A DNA stretch of 20,491 nt from Bacteroidales bacterium UBA3543 (GTDB lineage Bacteria > Bacteroidota > Bacteroidia > Bacteroidales > UBA932): NCBI GenBank assembly GCA_002376715.1, contig DFOK01000109.1:1-20491 (forward strand). The letters are read 5' to 3'. Made by a program: the position numbers and the translations under genes. Under the pieces are notes generated by a model. The model saw only the letters and a list, made by a program, of their open reading frames with translations. It was not told the DNA's origin and made no database searches. Within the stretch, counting starts at the first letter, position 1. Every line of letters begins with the position of its first letter. Of this stretch, positions 1 to 8,039 are shown piece after piece.

Positions 1-126
1 TCAAAAATTCGGTAGTTTTCCTAAGTATTTTTTCTTTTATTTTCATATTTCCTAAAAACCAAATAAACAAAAATAGTTTTTCGTGTTCATTGACCAAAAT
101 TCGTGCCATAGACGCATTAGCGACAC

Positions 127-155
127 CTTGACTATCCGAAATTTTTGTATCTTTG
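127..155 (+). promoter_or_regulatory. Predicted Bacteroidota promoter of kbl
   Basis: A perfect match to the Bacteroidota -7 element TAnnTTTG (TATCTTTG) lies at 148-155. A CTTG that can act as the -33 element lies at 127-130, 17 nt upstream. Transcription would start near 160-165, giving a leader of about 85 nt before the ATG of kbl. The consensus is established knowledge; the assignment is inference from motif and position. No other comparably good pair was noticed between 1 and 247. Confidence 0.55.
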
Positions 156-162
156 TATATTG

Positions 163-203
163 TTCACCTATGCTATCGAATAGCATGAAAATAGGTCGGT
201 GAA
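163..203 (+). promoter_or_regulatory. Inverted-repeat leader element upstream of kbl
   Basis: A perfect 7-bp inverted repeat (ATGCTAT at 170-176, ATAGCAT at 180-186, loop CGA) is nested inside outer complementary arms TTCACC (163-168) and GGTGAA (198-203). A competing pairing is ACCTAT (166-171) with ATAGGT (191-196). The element sits at or just after the predicted transcription start of kbl. It could be a regulator's operator or a switching RNA leader; the sequence does not decide between them. No known riboswitch class was recognised. Confidence 0.4.
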
Positions 204-247
204 ATATTTTGCGAAATAATAAAAACTAATTGATATTTCATATTAAT

Positions 248-1438
248 ATGTATTCAGATTTTCAAAAACATCTGCAGAAAGAGCTTCAGGCCATCGAAGA
301 AGCCGGTCTGTATAAGAATGAACGCATCATCACCTCCCCGCAACAGGCTACCATAAAGGTAAGCACCGGCCAGGAAGTGCTTAACTTCTGTGCAAACAAC
401 TATCTCGGACTATCCAATGACAAAGAATTGATCAAAGCCGCCAAAAAAGCACTTGACAGCCACGGATATGGAATGTCCTCCGTCCGTTTCATCTGTGGAA
501 CGGGAGATCTGCACAAAGAACTCGAAGCTAAAATTTCAGAGTTTTTCGGCACCGAAGATTCCATATTGTATGCTTCCTGTTTCGATGCCAATGGGGGAGT
601 ATTCGAGCCATTGCTCAATGAACAAGATGCCATTATTTCGGATGCTCTCAATCATGCTTCCATCATTGATGGAGTACGCCTCTGCAAGGCACAGCGATAT
701 CGCTACGCCAATGCCGATATGGAAGAGCTCGAGAATTGCCTCAAGAAAGCCCAGGCGCAGCGCCACCGTCTGATTGTAACCGATGGAGTCTTCTCAATGG
801 ACGGAAATGTGGCTCCGCTTGACAAAATATATGAACTTGCCAACAAATATAACGCTATGATAATGGTGGACGAATCCCACTCCGCAGGCGTTGTAGGCAA
901 GACCGGACGAGGTACCACAGAGATATTTGACCTACACGGCAAAATCGAAATCATTACCGGTACTCTCGGAAAAGCATTCGGAGGAGCCATAGGCGGCTTC
1001 ACTACCGGACGCCGTGAGATTATTGATATGCTGCGCCAGCGTTCAAGACCCTATCTCTTCTCCAACTCTATCCCTCCTATGATAGCTGCAGCAGGTATCA
1101 GGATGTTTGAGATGATGTCCGAGAACAATGTGCTCCAGGATAAACTGCACGCCAACACCGACTACTTTGTAGCCAAAATGCAAGCTGTCGGCTTTGACAT
1201 CAAACCTACACAGTCAGCCATCTGCGCCGTAATGCTGTACGATGCCAAACTCTCACAAGAAATGGCGGCCAAGCTCCTCGACAAGGGTATTTATGTAACA
1301 GGATTCTACTATCCGGTAGTACCCAAAGGAGAAGCGCGCATAAGAGTGCAGCTCTCGGCAGGACACGAAATAGTACACCTTGACAAGTGTATTACTGCTT
1401 TCACAGAGATCGGGCGTGAGTTGGGTGTCATCGCTTGA
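248..1438 (+). CDS. kbl: Glycine C-acetyltransferase (2-amino-3-ketobutyrate CoA ligase)
   Basis: PLP-dependent enzyme that converts 2-amino-3-ketobutyrate plus CoA to glycine and acetyl-CoA, the second step of threonine degradation after threonine dehydrogenase; cytosolic. The protein is 396 aa, the usual family length, and can be followed from start to end against E. coli Kbl from memory. Landmarks are NFCANNYLGL near the N-terminus, SDALNHASIIDG, FSMDG, the DESHSAG aspartate/histidine region, and TLGKAFGG, where Lys242 should form the Schiff base (K244 in E. coli). It ends in the typical GVIA. The ATG at 248 was chosen over an in-frame TTG at 230, because it gives the family length and N-terminus. 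No threonine dehydrogenase gene is in the window. The 3' end overlaps the convergent HTH gene by 11 nt. Confidence 0.95.
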   Translation: MYSDFQKHLQKELQAIEEAGLYKNERIITSPQQATIKVSTGQEVLNFCANNYLGLSNDKELIKAAKKALDSHGYGMSSVRFICGTGDLHKELEAKISEFFGTEDSILYASCFDANGGVFEPLLNEQDAIISDALNHASIIDGVRLCKAQRYRYANADMEELENCLKKAQAQRHRLIVTDGVFSMDGNVAPLDKIYELANKYNAMIMVDESHSAGVVGKTGRGTTEIFDLHGKIEIITGTLGKAFGGAIGGFTTGRREIIDMLRQRSRPYLFSNSIPPMIAAAGIRMFEMMSENNVLQDKLHANTDYFVAKMQAVGFDIKPTQSAICAVMLYDAKLSQEMAAKLLDKGIYVTGFYYPVVPKGEARIRVQLSAGHEIVHLDKCITAFTEIGRELGVIA

Positions 1439-1856
1439 GTATCTTCTTGCGATATTGTGAGGCGGTAAAACCCTCTGATTGCATCATACAGTAGTTCATT
1501 ACCCTTACGCTGGAGAAGCCGCTGCCACAGGCAACTTCTTCCATCAGCATTGTACTGTTCTCCTTCTGACTGAGAATCTGTTTGGCACGTTTCAGACGAA
1601 ACCTGTTGAGGTAGTCATAAAACCCCATTCCATGAGTCTTAAGCGCTTTGGTGACATAAGTCCTGTTGGAACCTACTTCGCGGGCAAGCCGGGTTCGAGA
1701 AAAACTGCTGTCAAGATAGAGCTCTTTCTTCAAGATGGCCTCTTCCATCCTGGAGAAAAGCTCTTCGAATGAAACACCTTGCCTTTTGCGACTTATCACT
1801 ATTTTGATACGACGATTGCCGTTTATAAGCTCACGCAATTTGCCTTTTTCTGCCAT
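1428..1856 (-). CDS. Small soluble AraC-type HTH transcriptional regulator
   Basis: A 142-aa protein that is little more than an AraC/XylS DNA-binding domain. Residues from about 28 to the end hold two helix-turn-helix units; the first has TRLAREVGSNRTYVTKAL, the second VACGSGFSSVRVMNYC. No ligand-binding, receiver or membrane segment is visible. The basic N-terminal stretch of about 27 residues is unassigned. Its ATG lies inside the 3' end of the upstream membrane-anchored HTH gene (26-nt overlap), so translational coupling is likely; a GAGCAGG purine tract sits just before the ATG. The C-terminus is KKILKR, and the stop lies within the convergent kbl end. It resembles its upstream neighbour in domain type and is probably a diverged duplicate. 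Target genes are unknown. Confidence 0.8.
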   Translation of the reverse strand: MAEKGKLRELINGNRRIKIVISRKRQGVSFEELFSRMEEAILKKELYLDSSFSRTRLAREVGSNRTYVTKALKTHGMGFYDYLNRFRLKRAKQILSQKENSTMLMEEVACGSGFSSVRVMNYCMMQSEGFTASQYRKKILKR

Positions 1857-2400
1857 CCTGCTCCCCGTTTCTCATTGTTTTGCGATATTCCTTACACCAT
1901 TCGGCCGGTGTATAGCCCGTGTTTCTCCCGAAGGCTGTATTGAATGTAGTCATGGAATTGAACCCCACCATTTTACCAAGTTGTGAAATTGTCAGATCAG
2001 GATTATCCGCATAAAGACGGATGGCTTCTCTGACACGGTAAAAATGGACCAGTTGGCAAAAATTCCTGTTTGTTTTGAGTCTGATGACCTTTGAAAGATA
2101 GGTTTTATTGGTGTAGAGACGCAAAGCAACTTCGTTGATTCTTATGTCAGGGTTGAGAAAAATTTTCTCCCTTTCAAACAGATCGAGTAATTTTTCCTTG
2201 AGATTGTCGAATTCACAATTTTCCGAACTTTCATCGGACAGCATGCGAGGTTTTTCCGGAAGGCTTTCACTCAGATCCGGATAGACCTTCTCCTCTGCTT
2301 TTTCACTCTTGCGATTTCTTCTCCAATAATCAGTCAGGTATGCCAGGATGATAAAAAGCGGCACATAGGCCAGTAAAAGGATCAATACTGTCAATTTCAT
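1831..2400 (-). CDS. Membrane-anchored AraC-type HTH regulator
   Basis: A 189-aa protein. Residues about 3-22 form one hydrophobic segment (TVLILLLAYVPLFIILAYLT) followed by RRNRK, which by the positive-inside rule places the rest in the cytoplasm. Then comes an acidic/serine linker of about 40 residues and a C-terminal AraC-type DNA-binding domain (INEVALRLYTNKTYLSKVI and ISQLGKMVGFNSMTTFNTAF, followed by the family's GYTPAEW). No periplasmic sensor domain is present: the protein starts directly with the membrane helix. The ATG at 2400 was chosen over an in-frame TTG at 2457, because the TTG lies inside the predicted -7 promoter element. It overlaps the following soluble HTH gene by 26 nt, and the two probably form a bicistronic unit. 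Being anchored, it may bind DNA at the membrane or dimerise with its partner; that is inference. Confidence 0.8.
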   Translation of the reverse strand: MKLTVLILLLAYVPLFIILAYLTDYWRRNRKSEKAEEKVYPDLSESLPEKPRMLSDESSENCEFDNLKEKLLDLFEREKIFLNPDIRINEVALRLYTNKTYLSKVIRLKTNRNFCQLVHFYRVREAIRLYADNPDLTISQLGKMVGFNSMTTFNTAFGRNTGYTPAEWCKEYRKTMRNGEQDGRKRQIA

Positions 2401-2454
2401 TTCACTCTTTTTTTGTTCCTGCAACGAAACTATAAAAAAGAGATACAACCCCGA

Positions 2455-2483
2455 CAAATATAACCTAATGACGGCATCACAAT
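2455..2483 (-). promoter_or_regulatory. Predicted promoter of the HTH gene pair
   Basis: On the minus strand, TATATTTG (2455-2462) matches TAnnTTTG exactly, and ATTG (2480-2483) lies 17 nt upstream as a -33-like element. The ATG at 2400 would follow a leader of roughly 50 nt. This placement argues against translation from the TTG at 2457. Confidence 0.55.
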
Positions 2484-2514
2484 CTCAGAGAGAGTGTGGA
2501 AATCGGATAAAATG

Positions 2515-2530
2515 CGTTTTTTATAAAACG
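2515..2530 (-). terminator. Possible weak hairpin after the yitT array
   Basis: A 6-bp inverted repeat (CGTTTT and AAAACG, 4-nt loop) lies 5-20 nt beyond the stop of the last YitT gene. On the minus strand it is followed by CATTTT rather than a clean U-tract. The stem is short and AT-rich, so this is a weak terminator candidate at best. Confidence 0.25.
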
Positions 2531-2534
2531 GAAA

Positions 2535-3437
2535 CTATTTCTTGATTTGCTCAAAACCCTTGCCGTAAACACCCATAACGCTGCCTACAGAAAGAAATGC
2601 CGTCTTGTCAACTTCCTTGACGATACGAAGAATATGGCTCGATTCGTTCTTGCGGACTATAACTACAGCCACCTTGCCTTCTTCTTTGGTGTACCAGCCA
2701 CGTGAATTGAGAACGGTCACACCGCGTCCCGTTTCCTCTGTTATTCGGTCCGCAATAGCATCATATTGTTTGGAGAATATGAGAATCTGCACCGACTGTT
2801 TGCTGCCCGAAAGGAACATATCCAGCGTAAAACTCAATACGGCAGACATTATGAAACCATATATGACAATGGCAAATTTGTAACCCCAGGTAGCTTCTGA
2901 AGGCAAAATCAGAGATGAAGCTATGATAACGATATCCAGCAGCACGATAATCTTGCCCGGAGAGACACTCCTGTATTTGTTGATCATCAAAGCAACTATA
3001 TCTGTACCTCCCGTGCTGCCTCCCTGAGCAAATGTAAGCGCCATTCCCAATCCCGCAAGTGCCCCTCCGAAAATACTACAAAGCAATTGACCATTACTAA
3101 TTGCGAATTCCTGAATAAATGAATCAGGGATAAGTGCCGGCACAATTTTGAAAAAAACCGAACTCATCAATATGGCATAAACGGTTTTTGCCCCAAATCC
3201 GCGTCCCAGTACCTTCAGAGCTATTAACAGCAATACTGTATTGATGATGAAATAGGAGTAACTTACCTCAAATCCCGTCCAATATTGTATGATAGCTGCA
3301 ATACCGGTAACTCCTCCTCCCACCATATTATTGGGAAGAATGAAAATCGACCATGCCAGCACATAGCACAAAAGCCCTACTGCAATAATGAAATAGGCCT
3401 TAATTTCCGATAAGATCTTTTTGCTTTTTGTGTTCAT
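2535..3437 (-). CDS. YitT-family membrane protein, third copy
   Basis: A 300-aa YitT-family (DUF161 plus DUF2179) inner-membrane protein. The N-terminal two-thirds is hydrophobic with about five or six membrane helices and the family signatures NNMVGGGVTGIA and QGGSTGGTDIVALMINKYR. After the last helix, DMFLSGSKQSVQILIFS leads into the soluble DUF2179 domain, ending in GVYGKGFEQIKK. No transport substrate or activity is established for the family. The ATG at 3437 was chosen because it matches the start of the second copy (MKTKSKK versus MNTKSKK); a GTG at 3458 would add seven residues with no counterpart. Its first 38 nt are read in another frame as the tail of the preceding copy. By eye it is very similar to copy 2. 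It lacks the basic tail that copies 1 and 2 carry beyond EQIK. Confidence 0.88.
   Translation of the reverse strand: MNTKSKKILSEIKAYFIIAVGLLCYVLAWSIFILPNNMVGGGVTGIAAIIQYWTGFEVSYSYFIINTVLLLIALKVLGRGFGAKTVYAILMSSVFFKIVPALIPDSFIQEFAISNGQLLCSIFGGALAGLGMALTFAQGGSTGGTDIVALMINKYRSVSPGKIIVLLDIVIIASSLILPSEATWGYKFAIVIYGFIMSAVLSFTLDMFLSGSKQSVQILIFSKQYDAIADRITEETGRGVTVLNSRGWYTKEEGKVAVVIVRKNESSHILRIVKEVDKTAFLSVGSVMGVYGKGFEQIKK
3400..3437 (-). repeat. Out-of-frame gene overlap, yitT junction B
   Basis: This 38-nt segment encodes the end of YitT copy 2 (NEHKKQKDLIGN plus stop) and, shifted by one base, the start of copy 3 (MNTKSKKILSEI). It is nearly identical in sequence and identical in length to 4319-4356, and so marks a duplicated gene boundary. 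Confidence 0.85.
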
Positions 3438-4356
3438 TTTTCTTCTTTTTAATACCACTCTTTATTTGTTCAAAACCCTCACCATAGACACCCATAACGC
3501 TGCCTACCGAGAGAAATGCCTTTTTGTCAATCTCTTTGACGATACGGAGAACTTGTCCTAATTCTGTTTTACGCACAATCACGATGACAACCTTGCCCTC
3601 CTCCTTGGTAAACCAACCACGTGTATTGACAATGGTCACACCACGTTCGGTTTCTTGTGATATACGGTCGGCTATAACATCGTATTGCTTTGAAAAAATA
3701 AGAATCTTCACCGACTGTTTATTTCCCGAAAGGAACATGTCCAACGTGAAACTGCATACACCGGACATTATGAAGCCGTATATGACAATAGCAAATTTGT
3801 AGCCCCAACTACCGTCAGAAGGCACAATCATAGAAGAGGCGATGATAATTATATCCAGCACAACGAGAATCCTGCCCGGAGATATACTCCTGTATTTGTT
3901 TATCATCAGAGCAACTATATCCGTACCTCCGGTACTACCCCCTTGCGTGAATGTAATAGCCATTCCAAGCCCATCAAGCGCACCTCCGATAATACAACAA
4001 AGCATCAGGCCGTTATTGATTGCAATTTCTTGAATAAATGCTGCGGGGATAAATTGCGGTATAATCTTGAAAAGCACCGAAGATACTACTATGGCATAAA
4101 TGGTTTTCAGTCCAAAACCACCACCTAGCACCTTGAAAGCCACTGCGAGCAAAACCGCATTAATGATGAAAAAGGAATAACTAACTTCAAAGCCGGTCCA
4201 ATACTGTATGATAGCCGAAATACCTGTGACACCTCCACCCACCAAATTGTTGGGAAGAATAAAAATGACCCAGGCCAACACATAGCATAAAAGGCCTAAA
4301 GTCATGATTGCATAGGACCTAAGCTCCGATAAGATCTTTTTGCTTTTTGTTTTCAT
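3400..4356 (-). CDS. YitT-family membrane protein, second copy
   Basis: A 318-aa YitT-family protein with the same architecture as the copy after it: about five or six membrane helices carrying NNLVGGGVTGIS and QGGSTGGTDIVALMINKYR, then a C-terminal DUF2179 domain ending GVYGEGFEQIK. Most aligned residues are identical to copy 3, so this pair is the younger duplication. After EQIK there is an extra lysine-rich tail of about 20 residues (KKKKNEHKKQKDLIGN). Its last 12 codons and stop lie over the first 38 nt of copy 3, in a different frame. The poly-lysine codons AAA/AAG also supply the purine-rich stretch that must act as ribosome-binding region for copy 3. Its own ATG lies inside copy 1. The substrate is unknown. 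Confidence 0.88.
   Translation of the reverse strand: MKTKSKKILSELRSYAIMTLGLLCYVLAWVIFILPNNLVGGGVTGISAIIQYWTGFEVSYSFFIINAVLLAVAFKVLGGGFGLKTIYAIVVSSVLFKIIPQFIPAAFIQEIAINNGLMLCCIIGGALDGLGMAITFTQGGSTGGTDIVALMINKYRSISPGRILVVLDIIIIASSMIVPSDGSWGYKFAIVIYGFIMSGVCSFTLDMFLSGNKQSVKILIFSKQYDVIADRISQETERGVTIVNTRGWFTKEEGKVVIVIVRKTELGQVLRIVKEIDKKAFLSVGSVMGVYGEGFEQIKSGIKKKKNEHKKQKDLIGN
4319..4356 (-). repeat. Out-of-frame gene overlap, yitT junction A
   Basis: The same arrangement as at 3400-3437. The tail of copy 1 (NENKKQKDLIGA plus stop) is encoded over the start of copy 2 (MKTKSKKILSEL), with copy 2 read one base later. The two junctions differ at only a few bases, and their stops differ (TAG here, TAA at the other). 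Confidence 0.85.
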
Positions 4357-5236
4357 TATCCTTCTTTTTGAAACCGCTCTTTATCTGCTCAAAACCCCTA
4401 CCGTAAACACTTGTGGCCGGGGAAACTGTTATGAATGCATTTTCATCTTTCTCTTTGATCGCCCTTGCAATAGCCTGCAACTGACTTTTACGCGCAACCA
4501 CAATCAGGAGTTTACCTTCCTGTTGAGAATACCACCCAATGGAATTCAGAGCGGTAACGCCCCTTTCGAAATTAGTGTTGATCATATCGGCTATCTCGGC
4601 ATATTTCGAAGAAAAAATCAGAATTTGCACGGATTGTTTGTTGCCCGTAAGGATGGAGTCCAGTATGTAGGAAAATGAAACCATCTGGATATAACCGTAG
4701 ATGACATTTTCCAAAGTCTTGCCTGGTAAGAAAATTACAGAGCCTATGATAATCAGGTCGCATACCAGAAATACTCGTCCCGGCGAAGTCTCCCTGTATT
4801 TTGAAATGATGATGGCAATTATGTCTGTGCCTCCGCTGCTGCCACCGCTCAAAAAGACAATGCTGATACCCACACCGCTCAGGGTGCCGCCCAGAACGGC
4901 ATTTATCAGCGAATCCTCTATGGTACTGACAAAGCCGAGCATCGGAAGGAATTCGAGCATGAGCGTACCACAGATGACGCAAAATATGGTTTTGAAACCG
5001 AAACCCTTACCCATAATGATGGTGCCCACTACCAGTAGCAGCACATTGATGCCGAAATAGGTATAGGGTACGGGAAGGCCGGTGGCATAGAAAATCACCG
5101 AAGCCAGACCGGTAAGGCCTCCTCCGGCAATCTCCTTGGGAATCAGAAAATAAACCCAACTGAAGGTATAGAGCAACATACCCGCAAAAAGCAACAGGTA
5201 TGAAACAGCTTCCTTGGCAAAGAACTTCTTTTGCAT
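4319..5236 (-). CDS. YitT-family membrane protein, first copy
   Basis: A 305-aa YitT-family inner-membrane protein, more diverged than the two copies that follow it. Family features are KEIAGGGLTGLASVIFY, SGGSSGGTDIIAIIISKYR, SILTGNKQSVQILIFS and a C-terminal DUF2179 domain ending VYGRGFEQIK. Beyond this comes an out-of-frame-overlap tail with KKKDNENKKQK. The N-terminus (MQKKFFAKEAVSYLLL) differs from the MxTKSKKILSE start shared by copies 2 and 3. The start lies only 3 nt after the leuS stop, so it is almost certainly transcribed and probably translationally coupled with leuS. Family members elsewhere are annotated as membrane proteins of unknown substrate; any link to leucine is speculation. 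Confidence 0.88.
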   Translation of the reverse strand: MQKKFFAKEAVSYLLLFAGMLLYTFSWVYFLIPKEIAGGGLTGLASVIFYATGLPVPYTYFGINVLLLVVGTIIMGKGFGFKTIFCVICGTLMLEFLPMLGFVSTIEDSLINAVLGGTLSGVGISIVFLSGGSSGGTDIIAIIISKYRETSPGRVFLVCDLIIIGSVIFLPGKTLENVIYGYIQMVSFSYILDSILTGNKQSVQILIFSSKYAEIADMINTNFERGVTALNSIGWYSQQEGKLLIVVARKSQLQAIARAIKEKDENAFITVSPATSVYGRGFEQIKSGFKKKDNENKKQKDLIGA

Positions 5237-5239
5237 ATA

Positions 5240-8002
5240 TCAGACTACAACATTGATAATCTTGGAAGGGACCACTATTATCTTCTTCGGAGTACCTCCC
5301 TGGAGATACCTCTCAGTCATAGGGTCGGCAAGCACCGCTGCCTTAGCCTCTTCCGGTGAAATGGAGAGAGGAAGGGTGATCTTGAAACGCAATTTACCGT
5401 TGAATGAAACGGGATATTCGAAACTATCTTCTATGGTATATTCCTCCACATATTCGGGGTAGGATGCGGTTGAAATACTTTTTTTATGTCCCAGAGAGCT
5501 CCAGATCTCTTCGGCAACATGGGGTGCAAATGGAGAGAGCAGGATTACGAGCGGTTCGAGGATTTCCCTCTTGTCGCATTTGAGATCCGAAAGTTCATTT
5601 ACGGCAATCATAAATGCACTGACCGAGGTATTGAATGAGAACGACTCTATGTCACTCTGTACTTTTGCAATAAGTCTGTGAAGTACTTTGAGTTCGACAG
5701 GAGTTGCTTTTGCATCGGATACGGAAAACGCATCGCGCTCATGGTAGAGTCTCCAGAATTTCCGAAGGAATCTGTGAACACCGTCTATTCCCCTTGTATC
5801 CCAGGGTTTGGATTGTTCGAGAGGACCGAGAAACATCTCATACATCCTGAGCGTGTCCGCACCATATTTTTCACAAATCATGTCGGGATTGACCACGTTG
5901 AACATAGATTTGCTCATCTTCTCGATTGCCCAGCCGCAAATATATTCGCCATCCTCGAGGATAAACTCAGCATCCGCGAAATCGGGCATCCAATTTCTGA
6001 AAGCCTCGATATCGAGACGATCATTCTCAACTATATTGACATCCACGTGAATTTCCATGGTGTCGTATTGATCCTTGAGTCCGAAGGAAACGAAGGTGTT
6101 GCTTCCCTGTATGCGATATACGAAATTGGAGCGACCCTGGATCATTCCTTGGTTGATGAGCTTTTTGAAAGGCTCCTCCTCGCATATATATCCGCGGTCA
6201 TAAAGGAATTTGTTCCAGAATCTGGAGTAGATGAGGTGGCCTGTAGCGTGTTCCGTGCCCCCGATATAGAGGTCCACATTGCGCCAGTATTCATTGGCCT
6301 CGCGGCTCACCAGTTCCTCGGAATTTGAGGGGTCCATATACCTCAGATAATAGGCGCTGCTGCCGGCAAATCCGGGCATCGTGCTGGTTTCTATGGGATA
6401 ACCGTCAATCTCCCACCCTATTGCCCTTGCAAGGGGCGGCTCTCCACTCTCCGTCGGAAGAAATGCATCCACCTCGGGAAGTTCCAGAGGTAGTACGGAG
6501 GTATCCATAGGTACTGCCACTCCATCCTTAAAATAGATGGGGAAAGGCTCTCCCCAATATCTTTGACGGGAGAAAATGGCATCTCTAAGGCGGTAGTTGA
6601 TCTTACGTTGGCCGATACCCTGAGCCTCAACATAGTCGATGGCTGCCGGAATTGCCTCCTCTACGCTCATACCGTTGAGAAATCCTGAATTGCACATAAT
6701 TCCCTCTTTGGCATCGAAACTCTCCTGCGAGATATCGCAACCCTCAATAAGCGGCACAATCGGCAGGTTGAAGTGCTTTGCAAAGAGGTAGTCGCGGCTG
6801 TCATGCGCAGGTACCGCCATGATGGCGCCGGTACCATACCCTGCAAGCACATATTCCGAGATCCATACGGGAATCTTCTCCTCTGTGAGAGGATTGACTG
6901 CATAGGAGCCTGTAAATACTCCCGTAACTTTATGAGTCTCCGCCATCCTCTCGCGCTCGGTCTTCTTTATGGCCATGGCCAGATACTCATCTACCGCTAC
7001 TCTCTGCTCTGAGGTGGTTAGTTTCTCCACCCATTCGCTTTCAGGTGCGAGCACCATGAAGGTAACTCCGAAAATGGTATCCGCGCGAGTAGTAAAAATG
7101 GTCATATCATACTCCTGCGAACCGTTGGAAACCTTGAAGACCATCTCGGCACCCTGTGAACGGCCGATCCAGTTGCGCTGCATCTCCTTGAGTGAGTCGG
7201 TCCACTCTAGTGTCTCCAGATTGTCCAGCAGCCTCTCGGCATAAGCAGAGACTCGCAGCTGCCACTGTTTCATCTTCTTTTGTTCCACCGGGAAGCCGCC
7301 GCGGATGGAAAATCCCTCCTTGACCTCATCGTTGGCCAGCACAGTGCCGAGCATGGGACACCAATTGACCGCAGTCTCACCCTGATAGGCAATGCGGTAA
7401 TTCATCAGAACTTCGGCTTTTTCCTTTTCGGAGAATGAAGCCCACTGCTCCGCAGTAAAATCGAGTTCCTCAGTACAAGCAGCGTTGACACCTTTAGTGC
7501 CGGAAACGGCGAATTTATCTATAAGTTCCGATATGGGACGTGCCTTGCGTTTGATATTACAATAATAGCTATCGAACATCTCGAGGAATGCCCACTGGGT
7601 CCATTTATAATAGGCAGGGTCGCAGGTCCTTACCTCACGCGACCAATCATAGGAGAAACCTATGCGTTCCATCTGTTCGCGGTAACGGGCGATATTCTGC
7701 TCCGTGGTAACTGCAGGATGCTGTCCGGTCTGGATGGCATACTGCTCTGCCGGAAGGCCGAACGCATCAAATCCCATCGGATGAAGTACGTTGAAGCCTT
7801 TTAGACGTTTGTAGCGACTGTAGATATCGCTGGCGATATATCCCAGGGGGTGTCCCACATGAAGTCCCGCTCCCGAAGGATAGGGAAACATGTCCAGAAC
7901 GTAATACTTAGGTTTGGAAGGATCTGTTTTTACTTCAAATGTCTTGTGCTTTGCCCAATAGGCCTGCCATCTTTTCTCGATGTCAACAAAATTGTACTCC
8001 AT
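5240..8002 (-). CDS. leuS: Leucyl-tRNA synthetase
   Basis: Class Ia synthetase that charges tRNA-Leu with leucine; cytosolic and essential. At 920 aa it is longer than the E. coli enzyme (860 aa). The HIGH-type motif HVGH is at residues 48-51 after FPYPSGAGL, and KMSKS is at 695-699. The CP1 editing domain looks intact: a threonine-rich TIFTTRADTIFG near residue 305 and GTGAIMAVPAHDSRDY with its conserved aspartate. A segment of several dozen residues just before KMSKS corresponds to the leucine-specific insertion region. The C-terminal anticodon-binding domain includes LLSPFAPHVAEEIW. The ATG at 8002 gives the standard N-terminus. A promoter lies in the gap before it, and no T-box or leader-peptide attenuator fits in the 52 nt between it and the M28 gene. 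Three yitT genes follow directly. Confidence 0.97.
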   Translation of the reverse strand: MEYNFVDIEKRWQAYWAKHKTFEVKTDPSKPKYYVLDMFPYPSGAGLHVGHPLGYIASDIYSRYKRLKGFNVLHPMGFDAFGLPAEQYAIQTGQHPAVTTEQNIARYREQMERIGFSYDWSREVRTCDPAYYKWTQWAFLEMFDSYYCNIKRKARPISELIDKFAVSGTKGVNAACTEELDFTAEQWASFSEKEKAEVLMNYRIAYQGETAVNWCPMLGTVLANDEVKEGFSIRGGFPVEQKKMKQWQLRVSAYAERLLDNLETLEWTDSLKEMQRNWIGRSQGAEMVFKVSNGSQEYDMTIFTTRADTIFGVTFMVLAPESEWVEKLTTSEQRVAVDEYLAMAIKKTERERMAETHKVTGVFTGSYAVNPLTEEKIPVWISEYVLAGYGTGAIMAVPAHDSRDYLFAKHFNLPIVPLIEGCDISQESFDAKEGIMCNSGFLNGMSVEEAIPAAIDYVEAQGIGQRKINYRLRDAIFSRQRYWGEPFPIYFKDGVAVPMDTSVLPLELPEVDAFLPTESGEPPLARAIGWEIDGYPIETSTMPGFAGSSAYYLRYMDPSNSEELVSREANEYWRNVDLYIGGTEHATGHLIYSRFWNKFLYDRGYICEEEPFKKLINQGMIQGRSNFVYRIQGSNTFVSFGLKDQYDTMEIHVDVNIVENDRLDIEAFRNWMPDFADAEFILEDGEYICGWAIEKMSKSMFNVVNPDMICEKYGADTLRMYEMFLGPLEQSKPWDTRGIDGVHRFLRKFWRLYHERDAFSVSDAKATPVELKVLHRLIAKVQSDIESFSFNTSVSAFMIAVNELSDLKCDKREILEPLVILLSPFAPHVAEEIWSSLGHKKSISTASYPEYVEEYTIEDSFEYPVSFNGKLRFKITLPLSISPEEAKAAVLADPMTERYLQGGTPKKIIVVPSKIINVVV

Positions 8003-8039
8003 TGCAAGTCTTCGTATGATCTGTATTCAAATTGACCTG

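Noticed and set aside
1428..1856. The small HTH gene as a pseudogene fragment of a larger AraC regulator.
   Set aside because: It has its own ATG with a purine-rich upstream tract, a complete two-HTH domain and no internal stop. The upstream overlapping gene is in another frame and is itself a complete regulator, so fragmentation of one gene is not supported.
3400..3437. Programmed frameshift fusing successive YitT copies at the A-rich overlap (AAAAAGCAAAAAG).
   Set aside because: The next copy is in the +1 frame relative to the previous one. The A-rich slippery tract would favour -1 slippage, which leads to the wrong frame. Each copy has its own ATG and purine-rich ribosome-binding stretch.
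5678..6328. Long open frame on the plus strand (216 codons) opposite leuS.
   Set aside because: It lies wholly antisense to an intact leuS coding region, shows no recognisable domain and has no promoter or ribosome-binding site; it is a coding shadow.
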